Shown in pieces: positions 35,641 to 47,445 of a stretch of DNA of 64,000 nucleotides. The notes under the pieces were generated by a model. That model ran no database searches. It saw nothing but the letters and a program-made list of their open reading frames with translations, and was not told where the DNA came from. Source of the DNA: Hymenopus coronatus (Eukaryota; Arthropoda; Insecta; Mantodea; Hymenopodidae); contig CM060880.1 of assembly GCA_030762935.1 (NCBI GenBank), positions 10,760,501 through 10,824,500 of the forward strand. Reading direction: 5' to 3'. Positions within the stretch are counted from its first letter, which is position 1. Each line of letters begins with the position of its first letter. Both the position numbers and the translations under genes were made by a program.

Positions 35641-36824
35641 AATGGAGGATTTGGAAAAATGAGAGTGATTAAATACTTCCATTTGAAAGGCTTAGCACCT
35701 AAAGAAATCAAGGAGGAAATGGACAGCACATTGAAAGGCTCTGCCCCTTCATATTCAATGATTAAAAGGTGGGTTGTAGAATTTAAAATGGGACGTACGT
35801 GCACTAGTAATGAGCCTCACTCTGGATGCCCTGTAAAAGTGACAACTCCAGAGATCATTGAAAAAATTCATTTAGTACTGGAAGACTGCAGATTAAAGTT
35901 GTTTGAGATAGCAGAGGCTGTAAACATATCAAAAGAATGTGCAGGTAATATTTTAAGTAATGTTTTGGGCTTTCACAAGATCTGTGCAAGATAATAACTC
36001 CATGGCACGACAGCTCACGGGGAACCTTGGCCTACCGCCCGGCTGCTGCATCCCCCATCTCGGTCCACTACAGACGTCATGGATGGGGGGCAGTATTGGA
36101 GGGTGAGACGTGGTCAGCGCCTCGAGCCAGTTAATGCGGTCCTCATGACCTGATCTGAGCAAGATGGGTGCCGCATTTGTTGACACCTGATGAAAAGTTG
36201 CAAAGAAAAACTGTTTCTGTTAAGAATGTGGAGCTCTACCGTAAAATTCCCAGTGAATTTTTGAGACGGCTTATTACCATGGATGAAACTTGGATACATC
36301 ATTACACTCCAGAAAGTAAATCAGTCAAAACAATGGATTGCGCCAGGTGGACCAAATCGAAAAAAGGTAGTCAATTTTGTCAGCTAACAAGGTTATGGCG
36401 AGCGCTTTCTGGGATGCACAGGGAATTATTTTTATTGATTACTTGGAAAAGAGTAAAAGTCTCACTGGTAACTACTGCGCAAGCTTACTGCAATGTTTGA
36501 ATGATCAGGTGCAAAGAGACTCATTTGGCAAAAAAAAAAAAATCTTGTTTCATCACGACAATGCTCCGGCTCATCGTTCAGTCATTTCAATGGGAAAAAT
36601 GTGTGAATTGAAGTTTGAATTGCTTGAACATCCACCCTATTTGCCAGATCTAGCACCTAGTGACTACCACCTGTTCCCAAATCTCAAAAAAGTTTCACAT
36701 CAACGAGGTCATTGATGCAGTAAACAGCTATTTTGAAGACCTTGATAAATCACACTACAGAGATGGTTTAATTAAATTAGAACACCAATATGACAAATGT
36801 ATTAGCCTTCCTGGAGATTGTTGA
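35641..36824 (+). pseudogene. mariner transposase (DD34D), interrupted and frameshifted
   Basis: It begins MEDLEK at 35641, then frameshifts to MRVIKYFHLKGLAPKEIKEE, WVVEFKMGRT and EIAEAVNISKE. The frame is broken by the insertion at 35993, resumes WVPHLLTPDEKL, has MDETWIHHYTPESK (first Asp), frameshift, HHDNAPAH (second Asp) and 34 residues later LAPSDYHLFPN (third Asp), so the DD34D spacing is kept. It ends with HQYDKCISLPGDC at 36822. Dead by several lesions. Confidence 0.93.
35993..36151. mobile_element. GC-rich SINE-like insertion inside mariner 2
   Basis: About 159 bp, strikingly GC-rich against its surroundings (CACGACAGCTCACGGGGAAC, CTACCGCCCGGCTGCTGCAT). It is flanked by 14-bp direct repeats GATCTG(T/A)GCAAGAT at 35979-35992 and 36152-36165. 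Removing one repeat and the insert restores the transposase reading CARWVPHL. A 14-bp target duplication fits LINE-mobilised SINEs; clear A and B boxes are not seen. Confidence 0.75.
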
Positions 36825-36897
36825 GAAATAAAGCAAAAAAATAATTTTAAATGGTGTTTTCATTGAGAAGCCCAGGACTTATCAGCCGACCCTCGTA

Positions 36898-37714
36898 AAT
36901 GCCAGAACAAAAGAATTAACATAACGTAAATAGACAAATAATAAAAATAGGCACATTTGCTTTGAAAATATTTACATAACTGTATTAAGTAATTTATATG
37001 GGGAAATGTAGGTAATTATAGATACCATTTGTAGATATTTGTCAATGTAATTTCAATTCTGAGAAGATACTGTCACATGGTACCAGTTTTTAAATGCTGA
37101 TGTTATACTTTTCTACTGCCAAAGAACTTATTCAGTTTTTTGAATGCACAAAATGTTTGGCCAATCAAATTTTTTAGGCAAATAATGCAAGTGTATAGTG
37201 ATAATGCAATGAACGAGTCTTCAATGAGGAAATGGCACATAATTTAAGAGTAATCTTGGCTCAGATCTTTAGCTGTGAAAAAGTACATCTGCATTGAAAA
37301 ACTAGTACCACATGACAATAAATGCCTTGATAGCAATGAAAATTATGTTAAAAATTGAGTAACATATTGTAAATAAATTTTTGTATTGATAGCTTTTGTT
37401 ATTATTTAGTTATGCCAAATCGCTAGTCACTTTCTGGATGTCCCTTGTATAATCCTCTATCTCTTCATAATTTAATTTGTTAAATTCAGAGTTAGAGAGT
37501 TCTTGGATTATCATCCATGAGCACAAACAGTTGAGGTTCACTGTAGTGAATAGTTCAGTTTGTTAGAAATTATAGCTAGCAACAGCTAGAAAGTATTGTT
37601 GTAATGTTTTTATACAAACCCAAAACTAAATGTTGCAAACCATGGCTAGTACTTCAATTAATTCATTAAGTTACCTTGGTAACTTAATTATAGAAACATA
37701 TATAATATAAAATA
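36898..37714. other. non-coding AT-rich stretch
   Basis: No coding or repeat landmark supported. Confidence 0.4.
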
Positions 37715-37945
37715 TATATCTTTTTAATGGCTTAACATCCATTAACCTCATTGGCCATATCGGATGATGAATTAAATTGGTGAAATGATGCTCAAATGAT
37801 CTCGGGGTCCATGAAGTTTAAAGTTACTCAACATTCATCTTCTCAGGATAAGGGAAAACCCCATCGGGTAACCATCCTAAGCAAGATTTGAACTTGTGAC
37901 CTGTTGAATGTAAGACAGACATGCTACCCAGGCAGGCAAATATAA
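37715..37945 (-). repeat. tRNA-derived SINE, family 4 copy
   Basis: Same body as 21640-21885 (CATATCGGATGATGA, GGTGAAATGATGCTCAAATG, CTTCTCAGGATAAGGGAAAA); B box region seen as GCAAGATTTGAACTTGTGAC; the A-box end is shortened. Confidence 0.75.
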
Positions 37946-39674
37946 TTTCTTGTGTGGATACAAGGGTTAAATGATAGGTGATTATATTTCTCCGAAGGTG
38001 CAGACTGTGTGTCAAATCTAAAATGTTTAAAGTGCTAGAGTATGGAAAATCTTGATATTCACCAATTTTGCCTTTCTTCTCCAAATATTTAGGTCAAGGA
38101 TTTCTGCATTTTATGAAAACCTTGGAATTTTTTATTATTAAGTAACCACAGCATCAGAGAGAATGCCCCAAAGTTTAATAATTCTAAAATACATCCCCCA
38201 ATATTTCCATCACATTTCCATGAAAATTAGAGAATTTTTGTGGTCAATTTTCTTGCCAGAATCCATTGTAAGGCATTCCTCCATGGCAATAATATTTATA
38301 ATTTCTTCTATATATGGTAGTAGTCTTTTATACAGTATGTTTGAAAACTTATTTATTAGTCCAGTAAACCAATGAAATTTTAGATTCCGAAAAATTCCTT
38401 ACTCCCCCAACATGTATTTCCCAAAACAGAAAATCATACTTGAGCATGTTTAGATATTTTTATTTTTGAGTTAATGAAGTACATTCACAGAATTTTTAAC
38501 AAAAGCTAATCACTGCATTTTATGTTGCTTAATAAATATCAAACATCTATGAACTAAAAACATTTGGCAGCTAACATTATGAGAGCTACAAAGCCAGTTT
38601 TCAAAGTGATATAACTGAAACAACAGCAGTTCCAACACATTACACCTCACCATTCCACATTTACATGCAACGTTTTCCTGTGAAATCAATCTGGTAGTTC
38701 TCCAGAATACATTTTGAATTTCAAAACATATTTCATATTGTAACAAAATACAGGACGTAATACTTTTGTAAATGTGGAATAACCCAAGATAATACACTGC
38801 ACAATACACTTTTTCACAACTTCTGTAGACAATGTGGTGCAGAATAAACAAACAAGAGTATATTGTTAAATAACATGATGGATTCAAATGGTTCGTTTTC
38901 CCTGGGCTTGACATATAAGAAATCATTGTTCCATGTGCACATCTGCAACATGAAAGTTATGTAACAGATAAGGTGCAGCAGAAATACTGGACTGTGCAAT
39001 GCAATTGTTTTGGAAAACAAAACATGGAAAACTATTGAGTCATAAATGCAAATATACATGGCAGACATTTTCAGGGTTGCTACAGTTTTGCACATAGTTT
39101 GGAAGAGTAACTCAACACACCTGACATACAAACACCACCTGCAATAAAATCATAAACACAGCAGCATATAACATGACTGCATTTGAGAACTTTTTAAAAC
39201 AAAAACTTGATAATAAGCAATATTTTACTACAGCAACAATAATTTGATACACCTTCAATAGTGGTAACCATAGTTTTTGTGAAAAATAGGATTTATAGGG
39301 TTTTATAGAGTTTGCAGTGTTTCATCCCTAAAATGCTAAAGAAACTAATATGCCTTTCTTGTTCTTTCTTCTCTTTTACATTTGTAATCTTCAGAATAGC
39401 ACGTATGTCAATGAATAAAGTAACTGAATAAATATTGTGCATATCATGGCTATCTGATCATCATACAAAGAATCCAAGGGAAAAGTTGAATAAAACTCCA
39501 AGACAGTTTCACACAACTATGATACTCATCTGGATTCACTGTGAATCACATATACCCTTTTAATACTACTCTTGGAGGGGAATGCCACTGCAGTTAAAGC
39601 AAAACACGATTAATCAAAAAATTGTCCTAATTTATTTACATTGGCTCTATTTCATACAATGCAAATCTGCAAAT
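37946..39674. other. non-coding stretch with spurious open frames
   Basis: An open frame of 138 codons (38510-38926, minus) is Cys-rich without a recognisable motif and without splice or start context; not called as a gene. Otherwise AT-rich. Confidence 0.35.
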
Positions 39675-41170
39675 CTTTCAAATCTGATGTGTTCCATTCA
39701 CACAACTTTCTCCACATATTGGTAACAAATTATAGTTAAAAAGCTTCTTCTTCTAGCTACTTTATTCTAATCAATAGAGACCAATTGTGGGACAAATGCA
39801 GATACCAGTTGCATATCTACAGAGTAGAAACCAACCTGCATGCAAACAACCCGTAGTAACGTGTTGGGGAATATGGCTCGACACAGCAATATCCTAAGCT
39901 GTATTTTACAATACTGTTTTACAGGTAATAATTAATGCCTTTGATGATAGTGCATGCTTTTCAATCAAGATTGTAAAATCTCTTGCTTCAAATGGATCAC
40001 ATGAAGATTTGTAATTGATACAGAACTGTGCAGATATATCTACGACAATAACATGTATTTGGAAATATTGAACATTGAAATGCTTCAATGAACTTGTGGA
40101 AGCAATTAATCAGACCCATGACACCTGTTTTAGACTGCATGAAAAATAAAGTGAAGTCTAATTTTCAATAATGCATGAAATATGAAATGTTGCTACAGAA
40201 ATAATTGCTGATGGAGTATCTTACCCATTAGTCGAAGATGTGTCCTATTTCCATTTTGCTTCAATCACATCTTATCATGTGGAGCAAAGTTTTTCATAAT
40301 ATAAACCCTGTTTACATGCCAATCAAACCATTCACATTTGAGACATTACAAATTTATGTGTTATGCATTGTAATCTATGTATCTTGAGAGAAAATGAAAC
40401 AGATGACTTTTGCACAACAGCATTTGAATATGTAAATATTAAACTTATTAGTTCCCGTAAATTAGTGTTAATGTTTACCACCCACTCAACATCAATCGCC
40501 TTCCACTGTTAGTGAAAACATCTACCCCTGCCCCATTTTCCTTCCATTAGTACCACTACATACTCACTTGCATTGTCAACACATCACACTATATATCATG
40601 CTGCGCTTTGATCTATCCTGCTGTCGGTCCCCAAGATGCTATCCCAATTGCTATCTTATTACTTGCCTCCTTGTATGTAAGAGTGAATAAGGGGATACAC
40701 TAGACTAAAGCAATAATCAAATCTTTTAAAAGTTGGTTGCTATGTGATTCAAATAAAATTAGTCTCTTTGCATGGCCAGGAGTTGTCAAATTCCCATATG
40801 AATAAAGTTGAAGTATTAAAAATAAAAGCATGACATATTGTGTGTTTTAACAAGTTCTACATTTTTTGTTTAGCAAGTTTTTATCTCTTATGGTTTTCCA
40901 GTTATACAAAATTCAGCAAAACTCATTCAGAATGAAAAGGTCTTCTTCAAAGGTTACTCCCAGAAAAATCAAGATATACATTTTATTTTTCATTTAAATA
41001 TATTGAATATATGGTATTTTAATCAAAATCATTAGAGCCATTTTTGAGAAAATAAAAATATTCTCAATTTTTGCCATGAAAGGATAGTTTGGGGTGGAGG
41101 AAGCTTTCTCAAAATCTTTGTCACATCCTTGGAAGATACCTAACTTATATATCAACTTTTCCCCCCCATA
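39675..41170 (+). repeat. unclassified 0.8-kb repeat family copy, interrupted by 860 bp
   Basis: The left part (39680-39785: TCTGATGTGTTCCATTCACA to CTAATCAATAGAGA) and right part (40650-41170: CTTATTACTTGCCTCCTTGT to TCCTTGGAAGATACC) join to a continuous family sequence when 39789-40650 is removed. A CCAATTG motif stands at both junctions. Confidence 0.8.
39789..40648 (+). mobile_element. hAT-like transposase fragment nested in the repeat
   Basis: Near 40225-40375 the plus strand reads SYPLVEDVSYFHFASITSYHVEQSFS then a decayed CLHANQTIHI and VMHCNL, the hAT C-terminal dimerisation motif (the S-VERSFS-YK and following -N-R-F-E-L pattern). The weaker upstream part (FDDSACFSIKIVKSLASNGS) may be the same protein. 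Flanking (A/C)CCAATTG at 39781-39788 and 40642-40649 agrees with an 8-bp hAT target duplication with one mismatch; terminal inverted repeats are not obvious. Confidence 0.55.
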
Positions 41171-43485
41171 TTGGACTTCTATTTGTTAGACAGCAAGAAA
41201 TTCTGTTGTTATTTGAGTAGCATTTTGTCTGGCCATTCAACAGCTGTTAAATGACAGATGTGCTTTCATGGGATGATTATCATGGTGTTTGTGTAAAATA
41301 TTTCTTGCACTGTATGCATGCCCAAATTGTTTCGTCAGTATCAATCACACCATCCATCAGTGTACCATAGCTGTTGCAACCCTGATATGTAAATAAGGAA
41401 TATTTTAATATTGAATGTTAAAAAAAAATTATTCAAATCACTACCTTTTTTAAGTTATAAGTCTTTACAAAATTACTTTAAATAGTCAAGCCTTTCTTCA
41501 AAATACTTTTTGTTTCTTCCAACTACAAATCATTAAACCTCCTTTCACCTTTTCACAAAATATCTGCCTTCTCATGTAACTTACCTGTATATAAATCTTA
41601 ATACAGCTTATCATGTACTTATGTTAAGTAATATGTTTATTTTAATACACTGCAATTATGGATTCATACTGGCACCAACATTTGTATTGTGATTTAACAA
41701 TAATAGATAATACAATTGACGGTAGAGTTTGCAATGGACAGCATTAGCGAATATTATCAGCCAAGCAAATATGGGATTAATTATCACAGTTTACAGAAAT
41801 ATATATATTATATATACTTTATTTATTTATATGCATCAGTGGCAGCAAACATAAAGATATCTCTAAAGCTTTACAGCTTTTTTTAATTTCTCTTATTTAG
41901 GGTATTCTAAAATGTTTTGAAACTTTAACTTACATATATAAATTTACTGAAGATTTCAACTCAACATCTAAATATATTTACAAAGCTGTAGGGTAATATA
42001 TATTACTGTTTCATGTCAGATTTCAGCAGAGTAAATAAAACATATGTAATATACACTAATGTTAAGCTTGATTTATTTTATTATGTAGGCCAGTTCAAGT
42101 ATCGTCAGTTTGCACCAATCTCATAGAACCACCAACAGTTGCAAGTGAATGCACAACAAGTTATCACTTATTTGTCTCTGGTACATGCATAGACTGCACT
42201 TCAGAAATTTGTCACATATGGACTATACAATGATAATGAGCATTTTTATGTCTATTACATTAAACAGTACAGGAGAAAATTATTTAGATGAAAGAAATAT
42301 TTCAACACACTTTAACTATATGAGGCATCATTTGAATAGTCTTTATAAATATGTATGAATGTACACAAAACTTATTTTGTCAGTGGCATCTGCAAAACAT
42401 ATAACACTAACACAGACAGCCAATAAAACAGCCACCCATGCATTTAAATGTTGGAAGCACAAGGAAAATTAAAAATTTATCAACTGTACAAGAAAACAGT
42501 GTTCAACTAGTGAATGTAAGCTGCTTCTTCTTCTTTTAACTTGGAGATGAGCCATCAGTTCAGTTGTCTGGATAAAAACGCTACAACTCCTGTAGCATGG
42601 CAACCAACTGCTAGTTTCAAAGGAAGTTCCAAACCATTTAAAATAACTTGCCAAAAAATACCAACAAAATATAACCTCTCTTTTAATTGAATTTTTAAAG
42701 AATTCATCACATGGCATTTTATACATCTTTAATGCTTTTATATTTAAGGTAGTTTCTGCTTTATTTTCATTCTCAGAATATTACTTAGAATGAAAATAAA
42801 GTAATACCCAGGCACTCAATTTTCCACAAAAAATGAAACCTTTTATTAAAATTGCAACTATCTGGTCAATCTCTCATGACCAATAGGTTAACAGGTGAAT
42901 ATGTATATTTCTCAGATCGGAGCTTTTAAAAAAGAGTGCAGTTTATTCTATCCCAGCACTTATATGCACATCAACTTTACTATCCTATAGAAGTAATTAA
43001 AAACTTCCAAAAGGTATTTTAAAATAATACAAAAACTGCTTTTTTGGGTGTGATAGTTTTCAGTACTACAAGTTTTTAATAAAAAGTAATTGTGTTGCAA
43101 AGTTGTTACCATCTTAAAGAAAATACTGCATTGTATGTGTTGAAAATTAAAATTTTAGATATTCTAGAATTAGTGCTCAAAGTTATTTTTTAATCCTGAA
43201 GGGCAGGGGGGCACTTTAAATGACTGGAAAATAGGTTTGAAATTAAAACTGTAACAGAAGAATGCTCTTAGCTTGCTTAGAATTTATTAACTTGCATTTG
43301 TCAGTTCTAAGGATTTCTTTTCCCAAAGAAGCAGTATGTGCTTTGTTTTTTATTTTCTTATCTTATGTTTAATGAAGCAACTTAATAGAATATAAAGAGA
43401 AGTTATGTTAAATGAGAGAGATAAGATATACATAGCTGATAAAGAAGACTTTTGGACTAGTTTAAGTTTAAACCGCAAATCTAAC
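41171..43485. other. non-coding AT-rich stretch
   Basis: No gene seen. A small hairpin (TACTTTATTTTCATTCT type) lies at 42752-42810. Could include distal 3' UTR of SHOC2 only if that transcript were extraordinarily long, for which there is no evidence. Confidence 0.35.
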
Positions 43486-43565
43486 AAACGTTCGCTTGGG
43501 ATCAAACCTGGGCCATCTAGGTGAAAGGCCAGTGATCCAATCACTCAGCCACAGCGCAGTCCAGA
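43486..43565 (-). repeat. SINE family 2 head fragment
   Basis: Positions 43497-43560 read, on the minus strand, GGCTGAGTGATTGGATCACT, CCTTTCACCTAGATGG and CCCAGGTTTGATCCC, the tRNA-like head of family 2 without its body. Confidence 0.7.
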
Positions 43566-45720
43566 GCTCAACATGATCTCATTCCATGGATAGACAATTA
43601 ATGGGATAAATTACAAAGGTTATATTACAAAATTTGTTTCTGCCTTACAATGGCTCATTACAGAGATGAAGAATGGGCTGTCATTCTCCATTTCTCACAA
43701 GTTACACCAATAACAAAGCAAGCTGCTTTATAACCTTTAGAAAAAGTTGGCATTACTTTGTTGCAATGTAATGCAGTTGTTGATGCAATGCATTAAATTG
43801 CAGCAAACATGATGTGATGTGGTATCCATCAACTCTGAGAATTTCAATCATGATTTCTTTAATATGCCTCTTTATTATCCACTCTGTTCCAGTTAGTGAT
43901 GCCTAGAGTTGCTGATTTGAATGAGAACCAGATATACTCTTTTTTGTCTATACATCAACACAAATTTCCAAAAAGTAGTAATTTTTATTGGAATGATAAA
44001 ATAGTTTAAAGAGGAAACCTGAGATCTAATGACTCATCCCCATTACATATCTTAGTTCTTGTATTTTTATTTAAGATAATATATTTACACTTGTTCACTA
44101 ATATATCACCAAACTTCAAGAACAATCAATATTTCACTCCATAAAACAACAAAACTCACAACACTTGAAAAATGTTTTATTTATACTGCTTACAGCGCCA
44201 TATAATTTTAAAGAAACTGTTAAAGAATGTAACACTTGAAACACCATAGCTCTTAAACATTTATATAATTTAACAGTGTACAAGATTCATTGTAAAAAAA
44301 TTCTGTTTTTAAGATGCTCCAGGCAAATCTGTATCTCACTGGTTACCAACAATACGAAGCTGCTTCTGCACAAACTTAAACACTGAGTTAACAATAAACA
44401 AGAGAAGCATTTGTTTTAATGTTATACATTTGTGCAGTCCATGCATGTAAATTGTATTTATATTTATAAACCAACGACTACTTCCATCTGACATCATACA
44501 AGTTTTATCAACAAATAAGATTGCAGAATCACGGTGGCTTTCAGCGATATCTGCAGTTTCACAACATGCATATGTCTCAATTTAAATTTAATTATCTGTT
44601 CCCCTTAAAATACACTGTAACACGCACACAAATTCTGGGATCTTTGACAGTAAGTGTACAGATGAATGAATAGAAAAGAACATAAAATGATACATCATGG
44701 TAAAATGACATTCATGTTTTCAACTTCCAGACACATTGTTATGAGTCCACCTATTCTGTCCCTTACTGAAAACACTGAAACTTCAAATCCCTCAGCATTA
44801 TTTGAATAGATTTCTGGATGTAATAATGCATGAAGTGCTTATATAGCCAAAACTCCACACACTGAAGACAGATATAATGATAAATCTACATTATCCAATA
44901 TTTTAACAGCATAGCAAATTTTCTTCATATTCTTAGATTAAATCTATAATTCCACATCCTCAGCGGCTCGTGAAATATTTCAGTTATAGTAACAATGTTA
45001 TAAAATTGAAATAAAATGGTTAATTGAGTAAGAGATCAAGATATTGGTATAACACAGCACTTGGCCTGTCAAAATGCGTATCATTTGTAAATATGTTTAA
45101 ACTACAAAGCTAGAAATGTGGTAAAGAAGTGCATACCCAATGGTTCATATTTCCTCAAAATAATATGACCTACTAGGACTGAGAAGTGTTTTGTGGTTTG
45201 ACAGTAATCACACTTCTGTAAAATAAAAGAGGTAAATGCATACTAATATTTATTTGTTCTTGATACATGCAGTAACAGTGGAATGTAGAGTATTTGTGAT
45301 GCGACAATAGACTACAAAATAGGATCATGGAAAGTTCCTTGTTCTCTCAAGACGAGCTTACGTTTTATGCATTAAGAACAATAATTGAAATCAAATCCTA
45401 ATTAGGTCAGAAATAATGACATTTACAAACACAATTATATTGATTTTGAAGACAAATATAACACGGTTCTAATGTTACAGGTAATTGGAAAATTGATATT
45501 TTAGGATAATTTTTGTATATGTATATATGTAGCCTGCACTTGGCATGCTTCATAGATGCGAGCTACCCTAGAAGTCATGTGCAATTAGCAACCACAGTAT
45601 TATACTATGGATCTTATTTCAACCTACCACTCTTGTAAATACTTAAATGAAACCAAGTTTTATTTATGGATGCTCTTTAACTACTATGATTCTCTGGGTC
45701 CTATTCTATATTGGGTGTGA
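43566..45720. other. non-coding AT-rich stretch
   Basis: Nothing supported over 2.1 kb. Confidence 0.4.
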
Positions 45721-45910
45721 AAGATCACTTAATTTTACACAGCAACCTCTTTATCAGGGTTGAGATTCTTTTATGTGCCATAAATCTATGACATGGAACC
45801 ACTAGCTTTACTTCCCTTATGAAAGAAGCCATGCTAAGAATTTTTATGCCTGAAAAAGGTTCATTAACCTCTGCCAGCATAGAGGACGACTTGTAAATAC
45901 AAGATGCATC
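45721..45910 (-). repeat. SINE family 5 copy, decayed
   Basis: Body blocks AGCTTTACTTCCC, GCCATGCTAAGAATTTTTAT and CTGAAAAAGGTTCATTAACC match the copies at 8.2 and 63.9 kb; the head is poorly preserved. Confidence 0.6.
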
Positions 45911-46639
45911 TACCTTTGTGAACACAAGAACACAGATTTTGTGGACTGAGCATGCTGGAAAAAGGTTTGAATATTTGGACAGGATGTATCTAGTATATAT
46001 TAAAAGAGACTCCTATAAACGTGATTATATTAAACTTATTTCTTCACAGATGTGAACAAATATTTACCATCACTGTAAGAAAATAAATCTTCTATTGTAA
46101 GCTCTTTGTCAAGGTAAAAAAAAAGAATCTGATCGTACATTTATGAAGAAATAATTATCATTTTAAAAAAGCATTCTATCCTTGATACATTACTATATAT
46201 TTTTACCTAGGAATTGCTTCAAATTAAGCAAGATTTCAACATACAGAAACAGCATCAAATATCTCTTTGTGGTTATGAGCTCTTGTGATGGAAATAAAAA
46301 GGGAGGGGTAGAAGCAAGAATTAAAATTGCAACAAGGAATAACTCTAAAATGGTTAATGTTACATACTTTCTTGTCCCCGATTTGTTGCATCTATTTAAA
46401 CATTCTTGCTTTTCCTTAATCAGTCCTTTTCCTGTTTTAGTCTTTTTTTTTTCTATTAACATTTTCTTCACTTTTACATTTTCCATACAGATCTTGCTCT
46501 TTTAGACACTGTCTTTATTAATGTGTTTCTGTTGATGTTTTAGCCATCTTTTTGATAAACACTCACCAAAGTCCGTTTATTGACAGAGCAATATGCAACA
46601 ACAATAGTGTAGAATGTCAGGCTGTTACACACTTACTGG

Positions 46640-47445
46640 AAATCTAGAAAAAATCTGATGTGTTCCACTCGCATGACATTCTCTATATCTCTGTAGCAAG
46701 CTATTGTTAATAAGCTTATTCTTTTATTTATTTCAAACTAATCGAGAAAAATTATCAGAAATAGTCTTATTTCTTGCTTTATTATAAGTAGAAGCAAAAT
46801 AAGGGAGTACCATAGGTTAAAGTGAAAGCCAAACGCTGGTTGCTATGTGACTGAAGTTAGTTTGTTTGTATGGACACGAGTTGGCAAATTCCTGTATGAG
46901 AAAAGTATGTTTTTCAAAGCTGAAACAAAAAACAAGAAATATCTCAAAAACGATCAACTCCATGAAAAAAAAAAATGTATATAATATAAATTGTGTGTTT
47001 TAACGTGCTCTACATTTTTTGTGTGTTAAGTTTCTGTTCATCTCTTATGGTTTAGTAGTTATGCAAAATTCATCCAGAATAAAGTAGTCTTCACAGGCTA
47101 TTCCCAGAAAATTCAAGATATGCATTTTATTTGTCAGGTAAATATCTTTAATATAGAATATTTTAATCAAAATCATTAGCCATTTTTTAGGAAATCAAAA
47201 TTTGTGTCGTATCCTTGGTAGATACCAAACCTATATACCAAGTTTGGTTTTTAACAGACTTTTCGTTTTTGAGCTATGCTGCCAACAGACACACACGGAC
47301 ATTTTTCTAAAAATGCTTTTTTTGGATTCAGGTCGTCTCAAAACATGTACTTCCAGTGAAACCTTGGTATCAAATTTTTGGGTGCATTACAATATCTTCT
47401 CTATACACTATGTACATAGTACGTATAGAGAAAGTAAAAATGGTT
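46640..47445 (+). repeat. unclassified 0.8-kb repeat family, near full-length
   Basis: Starts TCTGATGTGTTCCACTCGCA at 46655, contains all internal blocks (GGCTATTCCCAGAAAATTC, TTTTTTGGATTCAGGTCG) and ends with the palindrome CTATACACTATGTACATAGT and GTATAGAGAAAGTAAAAATG. Confidence 0.85.

Larger units (their letters stand above)
35463..36897 (+). mobile_element. mariner element 2, split by a SINE-like insertion
   Basis: The terminal inverted repeats (AGGGTTGGCCGATAAGTCC on the left; its near reverse complement GGACTTATCAGCCGACCCT on the right) are flanked by TA at 35463 and 36896. Length without the insertion is about 1.26 kb. A different lineage from the mariner at 1273 because the ends are unrelated. 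Confidence 0.93.

Noticed and set aside
38510..38926. 138-codon minus-strand open frame
   Set aside because: No recognisable domain, no start or splice context, surrounded by AT-rich non-coding sequence; likely chance.
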